Below, piece after piece: positions 14,251 through 27,254 of a stretch of DNA of 64,000 nucleotides. Both the position numbers and the translations under genes were made by a program. Under the pieces are notes generated by a model, which was not told where the DNA came from, made no database searches, and saw nothing but the letters and a program-made list of their open reading frames with translations. This DNA is from Aphidius gifuensis (Eukaryota > Arthropoda > Insecta > Hymenoptera > Braconidae). The first letter of the stretch is position 1, and the number at the start of each line of letters is the position of its first letter. The DNA lies in the NCBI RefSeq assembly GCF_014905175.1, contig NC_057792.1, positions 2,294,001-2,358,000 of the forward strand. The letters run 5' to 3'.

Positions 14251-14760
14251 GGTGGTTTGTGAATGTGTTTGTATATACCTCGTCGTCCGCGCAGTTCTCG
14301 CGTCTGCGCTTACCCTCACTGTCGTTATCCCAAAGCACCGCAGTATTGCTTTTTCATTCGTACTGTGCGGGTATTGTGTCATTCATTCTCCTGCTCATTA
14401 TACTCAAAAGAAATTGAATTGAATTGAAAAAAAAAATAATAATTCAATAGCCCTTCAAACACAAAATAAACAAAAAATAAAAATAACATGAAAAATAATA
14501 ATTACAATTATTATTTACTCATTATTATGAAGCAATAATAACAAGTGTTTTGTGAATTATTTTTTATTGTTAATAATTTTTAAATTGATATATTTTTTTA
14601 AAATATATATATATTGTGAAATAATATTACTTTGTGATAAGAGGACACGAGGATTACCCGGGGACGCTGGATTATAAATTAGGGGGTTGTTTCGAGCGAC
14701 CTAGAATCCTCAAATATCAACCCCTGGATATAACAGTGATATTAATAATATGTAAAAGAA
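14250..14760 (+). promoter_or_regulatory. Probable CpG-containing promoter / 5' exon for the large gene downstream
   Basis: Positions 14278-14395 are rich in CG dinucleotides and far less A+T-rich than the flanks. A second patch at about 14640-14735 contains a near-inverted repeat (AGGGGGTTG and CAACCCCT). The next coding exon on this strand opens at 27255 directly after an acceptor, so a non-coding first exon must lie upstream, and this is the best candidate. Possible donors include TTTTAG|GTAAAA near 15080. Direction and start site are inferred. Confidence 0.4.
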
Positions 14761-17700
14761 AAATTTAAATTTCTTATATATATATTATACAGTGGTTTTA
14801 AATTTATAAAAAAAAATATATTAAAAATGGCAGGGATTGTTTTTTTTTCTATATAAATTTTATTTATTTGGAGTATATTTTTTTTTGGTGAAATTAATTT
14901 TCGTTTTTTATTTTAAATTGGAAGGGTTCATTGAAAAAAAAAACAATACTTAAATTTTTTATTTAAATTGTGTTTACGTTTGTGATATTAAAAGGTTTTA
15001 TAATAGATTTTTTTACTATCAACGTGTTGACATTATCAAATTGAAGTTGATAAATACCTCTTCAACGTTTTGAATATTTTAGGTAAAAATAATTAATTAA
15101 TTTTATTGTTAATTGTATTTTTTTTTTTTAAATTATATTTTTTTTAAAATGATTTTTGAATATGCCCTTGGATACTGTTTGCTGTTGATGAAGTGATAAG
15201 TCAAACACGTGACTTGCACTCGTGCAACATTAATCGCAATTTTTTTAATTTTTTTTTTTTACAAACCAGAGTCCAGGTGTTTTTAATTTATTTATTTTCA
15301 TTCGACATACTGCTAGGATCATTAAAACGAAACAAAAATATTATTTTGAATATTTTAAAAAAGAACTAAAGCTTTATTTTTCAACAGGGAATATTATTTC
15401 TATAGAGAAATAATTTTTTTCTTTGTAGAAATAATTTTTTTCGATCATTAAAAACACAAATGACAATATTTAAATAATTATTTTTATAAATTTCTCAGTT
15501 TTTTAGTGAGTAAATAATTAAATTGTTCAAGATATTTTCAAATTAATTATATATTTTATAAATTAATTGGTGCATTAAGTCGTTTGTTATCTATCGACAC
15601 AATCTATCTTGAGAGTTGTAAATCAACGGCCAAGGACAGTATTTTATTTTTTTTTTCCACTCGTGTTATTTAATATTTTTAGCTTTTGCAAAAGAAAAAA
15701 AAATATATAAATATATAATCCAACGAGTCTGCGTAAAGAAATACATTTTATTACCCGTCATTTTATCGTATCACAATAAAATTAATTATTTTTCAACAAT
15801 TTTAAATTTCTCTTGATGCGTTATTATCAATTTTATTTTTTTTCAAAAATTTCTAACATCCTTTATACACGTCAAAGTAAAATTTCTAAAACCTAATTTT
15901 CAAAGAAATTAATGTCTTTTCAATCTCATTTTAAATATTTTATTTTTCTATTGTCTCAAATAATAAAAAAATATTTAAAAATAATTATTAACTTTTAATA
16001 AATTAGCTAACTACAATTTCTAAGAAAATAATTTTTTTCTTACATTGTATAATTAGAAATGAATTAAAAAAAAAAAAAAAACATTAATATCTTTTTATTG
16101 TCATAAAGTTAATGATAATTATTATTTTCTTTACAAAAAAAATATATATTTATTTTTCATAAAAACAGAGTCATCTTTCTCCACATTGAAAAAATTATAA
16201 TTATTTTTTCAACTGTAAAATCTCATATATAAATTCGAAACAAAAAAAAAATATAAACAAAAATATCTTTGTTCTTATTTTTAAAAGGTAATGAACCAAG
16301 TGAAAAAAAATTTTTAAGTAGAATATAAATTAAGGCAAATAATCTAAAAAAAAAAAACAAAAAAAATAACCTAAGATGTTCTAAATATAATTTTTTTATA
16401 CATTTAATTTTTTTTTATGTAAAATAACGTGATGAATATTTTATTTTTCTTAAACTTCCGGTTGGTTATTCTCTTTACTATGTACGACCTATTTAATAGT
16501 ACAGGCATTATATTACAGTCAATCACTGCCACTTTAGTTTCACTGCCAACATACGAACAAAAAAAAATAAATTGATATCGAATAGGTCACACACCACATC
16601 ATCATGTAGACCTATGCACAGGTCTCAATTCTTCATTAAACAACATGTTTCTTATAACACTACATAGAAAAATATATTATTATTATTTTATAACTTCTCA
16701 CTATATATCTCTTGTCAAAATTCAATTAGATGAATCAAAAATAAAAATGTTTTATGGCCTTATTTATTTACCATACATCATTTTATACATTATGATTTCT
16801 ATGACCGATTTTTTTAAATTTATTTTTCTATTGTTATAAATGTACTTGTTATTTTAATGAAAAAATTATTTATCGACATTTTGTAATTTAAAACAATCGA
16901 TCATAAAATTATAATTTAAATTCAAATGATAAGGAATATATTAAAAATAATTATTGATGAATCATTTGAAAATTGAAATTAATTATTTAAAAGAAAATTA
17001 TATAAATGACCCTTTTTTTTTTATATTATTTATTTATTTTATCGATGTGAGAAACAGCTTTGTCATGAAATTCCAGGTCAATTAAGCTTGACTATAATAC
17101 TATTTTGCATGCTTTTTTTTTGTTATTGTTTATTTAGGTTCTATTTTTTTTTTTTTTAACTTGCTGACCCTTTAACGCGATTTAAGCATGATTTTTATCA
17201 TATTATTATAATTTTTTGAAATTTAATTTATAGCGTGTTGATAATTACTTTCGTGATGGTATTGTAATTTGACAGAAATTTGTGTCACCATGTTTGATGA
17301 CATTTTTTTTATACAGTTTAATTAATTTTCTTTTGATATAATTTATTTCAAGATTTTTAAATATTTTTTAAAAAATATTTCAATTGATTTTTAATTTAAT
17401 TTAATTATAAATTTATTTATATTCAATTTGTTATTAGTCACAATAGAATGATTCATAATTTTTTGATATAAATTTATATTAGTGAATTTGTAAATTTGTA
17501 TATTTATCATGGGGTTGATACGAATGAGTACAATGTTCTCAAAATTTGAACATGTGGCTATTTTTTTTTTTTTGTTGTTCCTTTTTCTGCATGTCGATTC
17601 AACTTTCCCCCTCAATAACCAACACACACATGCACATATCAACCCTGTCAGATCAATTGGGGTGGAATTATAATTCTCATCTCCAGACAAACACAAACCA

Positions 17701-20700
17701 TATCATCGTTTTTTTTTTTTTTGTTCAAATGAAAAACTAAAATTCTTTTGATTCGAAAAATTTCATTATACAGTTTAATAAAAAATTCTCTGATGATTAT
17801 TTTCTGGAGGAGTAAATATTTTGACACTTGGAAAGTTGGGTTTTATTTTTTCTGTTAATATATAAATTTTTGAACAATAAAGAGAAAATTCTACAAATGG
17901 AGAATCCCTCATCACACAATGTGACATCCAATTTTCGTGATATTTTCAGTAAACTTTTCGAACCCTCGGTTTATCATCGAGAGCTTTCGATTTACCAAGC
18001 TTCTATCACTTTTCTGTTTCTCACTATAATTCTATCCATCGTCCCTTTTAATACGCTATATCTGCAACTCAACTGTATTCAAACTTTTAATGTCCCTTGG
18101 GAGATTGACAAAGACTAAAGCCAAATGGGAAAAATTGCTGTTTCATCAAAAAACAAACTTTACTTTTATTTTATATAAAACAAAAAAAAAAAAACTATAC
18201 ATGTTTTTTATTAACGTAATTTATTTAATCACTTATTTTATCTTTGATGTTTTAAAATATAAAAAAAAAAAAAATTATTCACTGAATTCTCAACAAAGTA
18301 ACTTGGAATAATTTTCAATTCAATTTTCAGTAAAAAATTTGACGACTATATATTTTCATGATGAAAGTAATAATAGTTGAATATCAAAGTTCATGAGACA
18401 TGGTCATTTTATTACAAGGGTGAAAAATACAACTACAAGGGGTGTAAATTTTTTTTGTTTTTTTTTTTGAACAAATAACAAAGAAATATTAAAAAAATCA
18501 TAAAAAATTATGAACGTCTACTTAGATATTATTTTTTTTTATGTAAAATTTTATTCGAGTATTAAAATTATACAATACAAGAGTCAGTTAGATTTACTTT
18601 TCTAAGCTTTTGTAAATTTATTGGTCACAATTTTATATAAGAAATAAAAAATCAAAAAAACAAATAAAAAAAAGCGCCTCGTGTCCAATTTTGCCAGGAC
18701 TATAGGCTGCTTTTATAGCATTTATTTAACTGCGCATGTGTTCTATCGATTTTACCCTCCATTATATACATTATATACATTATATATATAACTATGTATG
18801 TACCTATCTATTTTATGTATATAGTAAAATATCTCGACGACGCATTTCAGGCTTTGCAAACGCCATTCTGCTATTGAGGGGCCAACGATGCGCCTTTTTT
18901 TTATTTTATTCTTTCAAATTTTTACCCCAATATTCATCTCTAATTTTGAGCAGTCAAACCTCAAACCGACATCCTTTTAATAAAGAAAAAAAAATTTTTT
19001 TTAAACCATTATTTCATCCCTTATATAATACCTTTAAATATATTTAAAAAATATTTCGAATCACATTTTTATTGATTTCATTATATTTTTGTTATTTTTT
19101 TTTGGAGTCAATTAAGGGTTGAAATAATTAATTAATACAGTAAATTGAAATATTTATTTAATTCAATTTTAACAAGTGTTTTGAAGCATTAAAAAAATGT
19201 TATTAAATACAATAGGCTTTGGAGAAAAATTTTTTTCTATTGTTTATTGAGTCTTTGATTGTATTTCGATTGTCTCAATGCAATTGTGGTTTTACCCTCA
19301 CAATTTTCTTTTGTCTTTTTACCCGAGGGGATTGTCAAGAGGTTTCACTCTATGGGAGATAACAAGATAAAATACATATGGATATATTTTTTTTAAAAAA
19401 CAGCCAGTATGAAAATTGACAAAATAATTAAATTTTAAATTCAATTAATTCACAATTATAAACATATAAATTTTTAATAACGTTTCAAATATTTTCTAGA
19501 AATACGTAAAGATTCAGAAGTCAAATTAAACACATTTTATAATGAAAAAAAAAATATATATACTTGAAATAAAAAAAATAGATTCTAATTTAGTCAACTG
19601 ACCTAACCCACTGTGGCGCTAAAGCGACAGTAAAATGTATTAAATAAATACATGTGTGTTATATACATTTACGAATATATATGTCACGTCTTATACCCAG
19701 TAGAAATACCCAAATAAAATATACAAAAATAAATTGATAATTTATAACATCAATATTTAAATAAATAACGTTTTATAAATTTAATTTTTTTATCTATAAA
19801 TTTAATTTTGTTCCAATTTATTTAACTGATCATCAGATAAATAAATTATTAGGTCAGTAATTAAAATGACAGAGTTTATTGCGAATAAAAGTTGAAAAAA
19901 AAAAATTGATAAAATAATTAATTAGATTAATAAGTTATTTATTTTTTTTGATACGGTTACATTTAACCCGTCTTATTCTGTCAATTGACTTTAATACACC
20001 CACGTTTTAATTTTCAAATTTTTTATATATTCATTTGGCACATATACGTGTTTTTATAAAACCAGTTAATTCCGCATTCCAAAAACTTGTATTATTAATT
20101 TACTTTACAGACTTTTCCAAAATTAACTCAGCTATCATTAAAAGAAATTTTTTTTTATAATTTTTTCTTTTTGTCAAATGCCTGCGTATTATAATAATTT
20201 TTTAATTTTTTATTTTCACTGTTTATTCTCGCGTGTAAGTTTCTTTTTTTTCCACACCTTTAACGTCCCCCATAATTCCGATGGCACGCGTTTTAACTTC
20301 CGGAAGAATAACCCCAAGGGTTTTAACGAAAAAAAAAAAATTATAATGAAAAAAAAAAAAAACCAACAGATTTTTCAGATTATTATCGTAATTGTGGTTA
20401 AACAATCAACATTATTGTTTTTTATTTTGAAATACCTGGTATATATTATTATTTTTTATATCAACAAGTGTCTCGTAAATTTAAATGATCATTTTTAAAA
20501 TCGATTTAACTTTCAAGCAATTTTTCAAGTATACTTGAATTTTATCTATCAAATTTCTCATAAAACTTTTTTCATTTAATCAAAAATGAATATTTTCTTT
20601 TTTTTTTTAAATTTTATTAATAATTGTAATTGAAAATTTAAATAGAGAAAAAAAAAAAAAATTAAATTACTATTATAGCAATAAATAGAGCATATCTAAA

Positions 20701-22529
20701 ATTAATAAGCAGATATTTTGTAAATTTTTCTTGTGTATATAATTTTCCATCAGATGTATTGAGCTTGAAGCTATGATTTAGAGCATCAAAAAAAAAATAA
20801 ATAAATAAAAAATGACCAAGACAAGTTGAGAAATCTTTCACTTTTCTAGGGCCGGACGAAGACCGCTACATATAGAAATATCAATCGTAATATAACATAC
20901 GTGATGCCACAAAACGGTACTCCCAATTCCCCGTCGGCAATCACATCAAATGTATTTGTATATTTATTTTTTTTACCGTGTCATGATGATGCCTCATTGA
21001 GACCAACTCATCAAGATCATTTTTGAGTGCAACAAACCCCTTTAAATACTTCACCTATCGTATTTTAAAATTCATTTTTTTTTATCTTATCTTTTAAATT
21101 GTTTTTGTGATTTATAATATATACTTTGATACTTTTCATCGTTAAAGTATCAACTTTGGTATATTTAAAATGCTATCTTAGTCTTAAGGATGCTTAGAAA
21201 AATGTCAAGTGTTTAATTATCATTTATTTATTTGATTTAATAATATGTATTAATTAAAATTTAATTTGTTTTTTTTTTTTAAATAGAAATATTTGAATTT
21301 TCGTTTGAAATAATAATTGATCATTAAAAATTATTGTTTTTTTATTTAAAAATATTTATTTACTGTTGAAAAAAAGATATTTTATATTGAGTTATAAAAA
21401 AAAAAAATAAAATTCTATTTATAATTTGATAATGTATTCGAAATTTTGAAAATTAATCACGTTTTATTTATTTTATTTATTTGATATGTAAAAATGAATA
21501 AAAATAAAACGTTGGAATTATTTTTCTTGTATGGTTTTAAATCCGGATTATAATTTGAAAATAATATAATATATAAAAATTTGAGTACGTGTAAAAGAAA
21601 ATTAAATGAAAAAGATGAAAATAAAAGAAAAAAAAATAATTCTAAAAGGATTATTTAGAATAAAATGATATTAAAAAAAATAAAAAAATAGTGACAATAT
21701 TCTAGTGGACGTATGTATAAGTTCAAAGTGAAAAAAAAAAAATAATAAATGTATAAAAATGTCTAGCAACGTGTTACAATGCTGTCTCACGGTATTATCA
21801 CCCGGAAGACAGTAACGGGTGTACAATATCTTTGCACTTTTATGATTATGAATATGGAATTTTTCTATTTTTTTTTCTATATCGGAAAATTCTTTTCAAG
21901 TCTTTTTTTTTAAGCAAAAAAAATTAATAATCTTAATGGACTTAATTTTCTAATAATTCCAAGTAAATTTTAAATTTTATAAATTTTTATAATTAATTAT
22001 AAAATAATTGATTAGAAAATAAATTTTAATTATGTTTCTTTTGGAAAAAAAAATTACTAAATAACCTGGGGTCAATGTGCTTGATAAAAAAGTCCGGAAA
22101 AAAAAATTTTCCCGTGAAAATATCCCGAGGAAAAATATAAATTAGCGAGTGAAAAATAAATTAATTACAAATTTATATTCCGGATATTTTGAGTGTATAA
22201 ATTTAGTCGTGTTACTTTTAACTAGAATAAATTTTTTTATATCTTGTTATCATTTTAAAGTAATTTTATTTATGAAAATATATATTTATAAATCTGGAAG
22301 TTATTAGAAAAATATATATCAAATATTTTTATGAACTTTCTAATGGTCTATTTCAAACAGTAAATATATAATTCAATCGTTTTTTTTTTTTTTTTTCATA
22401 TATAAATTTATTTATAGATTATATATAGAATGAGGAAAAAAAAAATAAAATGGTTTTAATAATAGTTTGAAATTGTGCGTGGCGTATTTAGTTGGTATTT
22501 TTTTTTAAATTTATTTTCAAATAAAATGT

Positions 22530-22640
22530 AATGATCCGAGTTTGTTGTAAGGCGGATCCAGACGAGACTGGATGATATCCGATATCTAATTATCCAAGTC
22601 AAGTTTCTTAATGCAATGGCTCATTGCACTCCAGTATTGC
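22530..22640. promoter_or_regulatory. Candidate intronic enhancer with clustered GGAT/ATCC half-sites
   Basis: A compact island in A+T-rich DNA with repeated GGAT/ATCC cores. It includes a perfect inverted repeat, ATCCAG-acgaga-CTGGAT (22556-22573), and a doubled GATATC. GGAT-type cores are bound by K50 homeodomain proteins (Otx, Pitx, bicoid classes). Regulatory function is inferred from composition and clustering only. Confidence 0.2.
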
Positions 22641-24875
22641 AAGTTAACACAATCCCTTTATTTTTTATTTATAACAAGATGAAAATACCCATTTGTTGTA
22701 CATATTTATTCACTACTTTAAAATGATTATAATAATTTTTAAACGTTTTACAAATTTACCATGATAAAATGTTTTTTTTTTACTCGTTTTTAAATAAAAA
22801 TTTAAGTATCAATTTCAATTTTATATTTTCAATATTTAGGTATATCCTCTTATTTTAAATAAAAAAATAATCTTGAAATAAAAATAAAGAGTAAAAAAGC
22901 TCTAGAAAAATTTTCTTTTGAGCTTTTTTCGAAATTAGATATTTTCTTTATTTTTATTGTAAAATATTATTGTCATTTTTCAGTTTTAAATGTCATGATT
23001 ATTTATTTATTTATTTATTCATATATACTCCGTGTTATTAAATGAAAATATATTATTTTTTTATTTTTAAATAACTTCATTGTCGTCTGGAGACATCCCA
23101 CATATTTCAGACAAACAACCTTTCTCATAAAATTCGATACACAACGTCACTATTTTATAAATAAATTTTTTTTTCGCATAAAACTATTACTATCAAACGA
23201 TTGACATTTAAATAAATATAAAGAGTAAATTTCAATTTTAATATTTATAATAAAATCAAGTATTTTAAAGTCATTTAAATACCATTTGACAAATTGAATA
23301 AAATTTAAAATATAAAAAACTCATTTATAAATTAAAAAAAAAATAAAAAACAATTGAATTTACAATGCACATATTTTACAAATTTTATATTACCATTTTT
23401 CGATAATATTTCATTAATATTATTCATTTATTTATTTATTTTTATCATTTTAAAACTCCACCCTTTTTCGACCTTTTAAAAAAAATTTATTAAAAATATT
23501 TTTTACTCATTATTTTCAATCATCAATCACTGTCAAATTAAACCACTAAAAAAATAAAAAAAAAAGATAAAAATTAAATTATAATATTGTATTTTTAAGT
23601 ATAATATCTATTGCAAATAATTTTCATTGATTAGAAATATTATTATGTATTTAAACATGCGCTATAGTAAATTTGACAGTAAAAAGTTAACAGGAAGTCA
23701 CGAGCCGGAAGTCGCATAACCGGATGTTAATCTTTTGCCCTCTTAAAATATTCTTCATTAGTTTTATCGATCATCAATATTACATACACCTATTATCAAT
23801 TTGTTATTTTTATTTTTATCAATCACTTTTTGTTTATTATTACTTTCAACCTTTCAAATTAATATTTTTTTCTTTTTATCATTTCAAATATTTAATCCAA
23901 TAATTTTTTATCACGTACAATAATCCTCTCTCAACTTAATCGACTCTTGTATTTTTATTTTAACTATAAATACCTGCTAGAATAATTTTTTTTATTTTAT
24001 ATATGACTCACCAACAATTTTACCACTTTAAAACCATTTTATTCATTCGAATTACATCATATGACCTTCAAGTCTATACAAAGTACGTGATAAAATAACA
24101 ATCTGTTAATTTTTAAAAATAAAAATATGCAAAATAAAATAAATCAAACAAATTATAAAATACTTTAAGCAATATTAACGTCATAATTTTTCATTTAACA
24201 CAAGTAAATATATAAATTGAAAAAACGATTAGGCAAATTAATAAACAAATTATATATTTTATTTCACATTAACATGCAAGTCATGTGTAAAATTAAATAT
24301 CACGTATAATAAAAATAAAAAAGACATAAAAAAAAGACACATTTCTGCACAAATTATATCATCTTATAAATTGTCTTGCGTGATTTCGATTGCAATGTAA
24401 ATATTATGATAATACTTGAAAAATATTATTAGATCAATATTTGCAAAATTTTTTAAAATTTAGGTTAAATATAATTCATCACATACTATTTAAATAATAA
24501 TAATAATTATAAATAATAATAAAAAATAAAGAAAAAAAAATTACAAGATATTCGTCATTGCTATTTCTACTTGTGATGAATTAAGTTGTGAGTTGAGAGA
24601 TCTGTTTGTATATAATTGTATTTTTCTTTATGTATGTCGAGTAGATATTTCATACTTGTCTTATATTATTATTATTCATTTAAGAATTTTTTTTTTTTTT
24701 TATTTATCCATGTGTTTTATCATTGTGAACATTTAAAACTTGAAAATACATTTTTTTTTTTTGTTATTTTTTTATTTAAACTATTTTGATTGGAAGATTT
24801 ATTTGAGTTGTTTAAAAGTATGGGTGAATTTATTGTACAGGTCATTTAATGCAAATTTATCAATTTAAAATACTC

Positions 24876-24892
24876 GGGGGGGGGGGGGGGGG
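24876..24892 (+). repeat. Poly-G run of 17
   Basis: An uninterrupted run of 17 G residues in sequence that is otherwise dominated by A and T. It could be a real mononucleotide repeat or an assembly or sequencing artefact. Confidence 0.9.
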
Positions 24893-25934
24893 ATTTTCAT
24901 TCAAGTGCAATGCGTTGCATCATTTGAATAATCACGATGCCAGAGTGTCGGTACAGACGCACTTTGAAGATTGCTTTGATGTCAGTTTTATTCATCAACT
25001 TCAAATAAAATAATTTTTTTTTTTATACTGTAATATTATTGATAATTTTTCATTTGATGATTTATAATTTATTATAATTTTTATAAATTGTTTTTTTTAT
25101 TTAAATTAAAAAACAAATTGTTACTATTTAAAAACTCTTGAACTACTTTAGCTAAATTTTTCTTTTTATAAAAATGGCTGTTTATTTAAGCTAAAATGTC
25201 AATCAACCCCTTTTTTTTTTCTTTTTTAAAGTTTTCACGAAGCTGTGTTTACACATGTCACCTGTTTGTGAAATAATAATAAAAAAAAAATAAAAAAAAA
25301 TAGGTAGCTATTCAAGAAGATTTACTTGAATCTTTCCGACTTTTTATTTAGACTTTTCCATGTATTTTTTACCTTTACATAAAATTACATAAAAGGAAAA
25401 TGTTTTTTTACTTTTTTTATCTTTTAAAAACCGTCTCATTGAAAAAACATTGACCCTATCAGACTTGGAGTTCAAACTCTCTATGTTTTTAATCCTTACA
25501 ACTGGCTTTTCATGTCAAAAAAAAAAAAAAAGAAAATACTCTATACAAAATAATAATTATATATTTAAAAATATTTATAAATAAATAATTTTGTTTTTTT
25601 TTTTTTGTTTTCTAGATGCATGTAATGCTGATCAATAAAAATTCACTGGAATGCAAAACGAGTATAAAAAATATACGTAAGTATAATAATAAATTTAAAA
25701 ATATTTAGGCAATGTGGTCAAAATGTTTTAAATAAAATTTAACCAAATCTAGAACACACAGAGAAGTCATATTAAATATAAATGCAAAAATTAATCATCA
25801 TCTTCTGGTGTATCTGGCTATTCTCCCATTTTTTTTTTTTTTTTCTTTATCGGATGAATAATATTGCTTTAACCGCCAAATCACTTTATCAAAACAATCC
25901 AAAATGAAAAATAAAAACTAAACAGTTAATCAAA

Positions 25935-26095
25935 TTAATTTTAAAAAAATATAACAAGTAGAAATTAATTTCGAAAAAATACAACAAGTAGAAATTAATT
26001 TCAAAAAAAATACAACAAGTAGAAATTAATTTCGAAAAAATACAACAAGTAGAAATTAATTTCGAAAAAGCATAACAATTAGAAATTAATTTCGA
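25935..26095 (+). repeat. Tandem repeat, about 30-31 bp unit, about five copies
   Basis: The core ACAAGTAGAAATTAATTTCG recurs with spacing 30, 31, 30 and 30 bases, linked by short A runs. The last copy is diverged (CATAACAATTAG). The array lies in a putative intron. An open frame runs through its minus strand only because the unit is nearly a multiple of three. Confidence 0.85.
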
Positions 26096-27254
26096 TTGTT
26101 TTATACTTTTATTTCTACATAATTTCAATAAGGAAAAAATTAAATAAAAATTGTTAATAGTGTCTTAAAATATTATCTATATATGTGTAAATAAATTGCA
26201 GCTATGTAAATGATATTTAAACATTCGCGTGTGTGTTAAAATTGGCTTGAATATAAATTTCTGCGTCACAGTGTCAGAATATTTTAGTTGATACTTGTCA
26301 ACGTTTTGGCAGTCACAAATGCTCTCAGTACTTTCCCGGTATACATTAACATCATTTACATTATATCACAGTGTTTTTTAAATACATATACTATCATGTA
26401 ATATTATTTATTTATTTATTAAATATATATATACAGTGTCATCACGTGACACAAAGTACCTAGTATATGTACCACAAGATAATTGCGCCACGAAATATGA
26501 CACGCAGTTGATATTTCGTCAATGAGATTTATTTACATATATTCAGTATGAAAAAAATACAAAAATAAACAAACAAGTAGATTTAAAAAATAGCACTTGT
26601 AATAGTAATAAAATTTATATTAAAAAAAAATAATTTACAAGTAAAAACTTATTTTAAAATTATTTTTTTATATGATTTATAGCTTTATTTATTTATGAGT
26701 ATTATTATTGTTATTTTATTAATTGATTTGAGTCAACAATTTTGTCACGGTTTATTTATAAACAACTAATTTAATTTAATTATTATTTAAACTGTGTATT
26801 GCATAAATAAATTGTTAACAATATCATGGTTAAATATAAAAATAAATTAAATGCCAAGGTGTATCGACCTGTATAGAAAATATAATTTATATTGTTCACA
26901 ATGATGAACGACGACAGAAAAAAAATTAAATTTTTTTTTTTTTTTCAAAGCTTTTTATGCATGATTGAGCACAATAAGTTTTTTTTTTTTTTTTTTAATT
27001 TTCATTGGATCAAATCATGCCGGATATTAACTGTAAAATAGCCATGATTGTTATCGATCAATTTTTCATAAAGTATTTTTTTTTTTAAATAAACAAAAAA
27101 TAATTATTATATTTAAAAATAACATCGATTAAAATTTTAATCGATTAAGTGCATTATCAAATAATTGAAAAAAAAAAAATTTTATATATATATATTTATT
27201 TTTCTCTGATGTAATTTGTTTGTTTTTTTTTTTTTTTTTCAGATAAATTAAAAA

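Larger units (their letters stand above)
14761..27242 (+). other. Long A+T-rich non-coding interval, probable first intron of the unrecognised CaaX gene
   Basis: About 12.5 kb without a supported exon. Less A+T-rich islands stand out at about 18660-18900, 20840-21060, 22530-22640 and 26270-26500; these could be enhancers. The interval also holds a 17-base G run (24876-24892), a 30-bp tandem array (about 25935-26095) and a small open frame at 17897-18118. Each is described separately. Confidence 0.45.
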
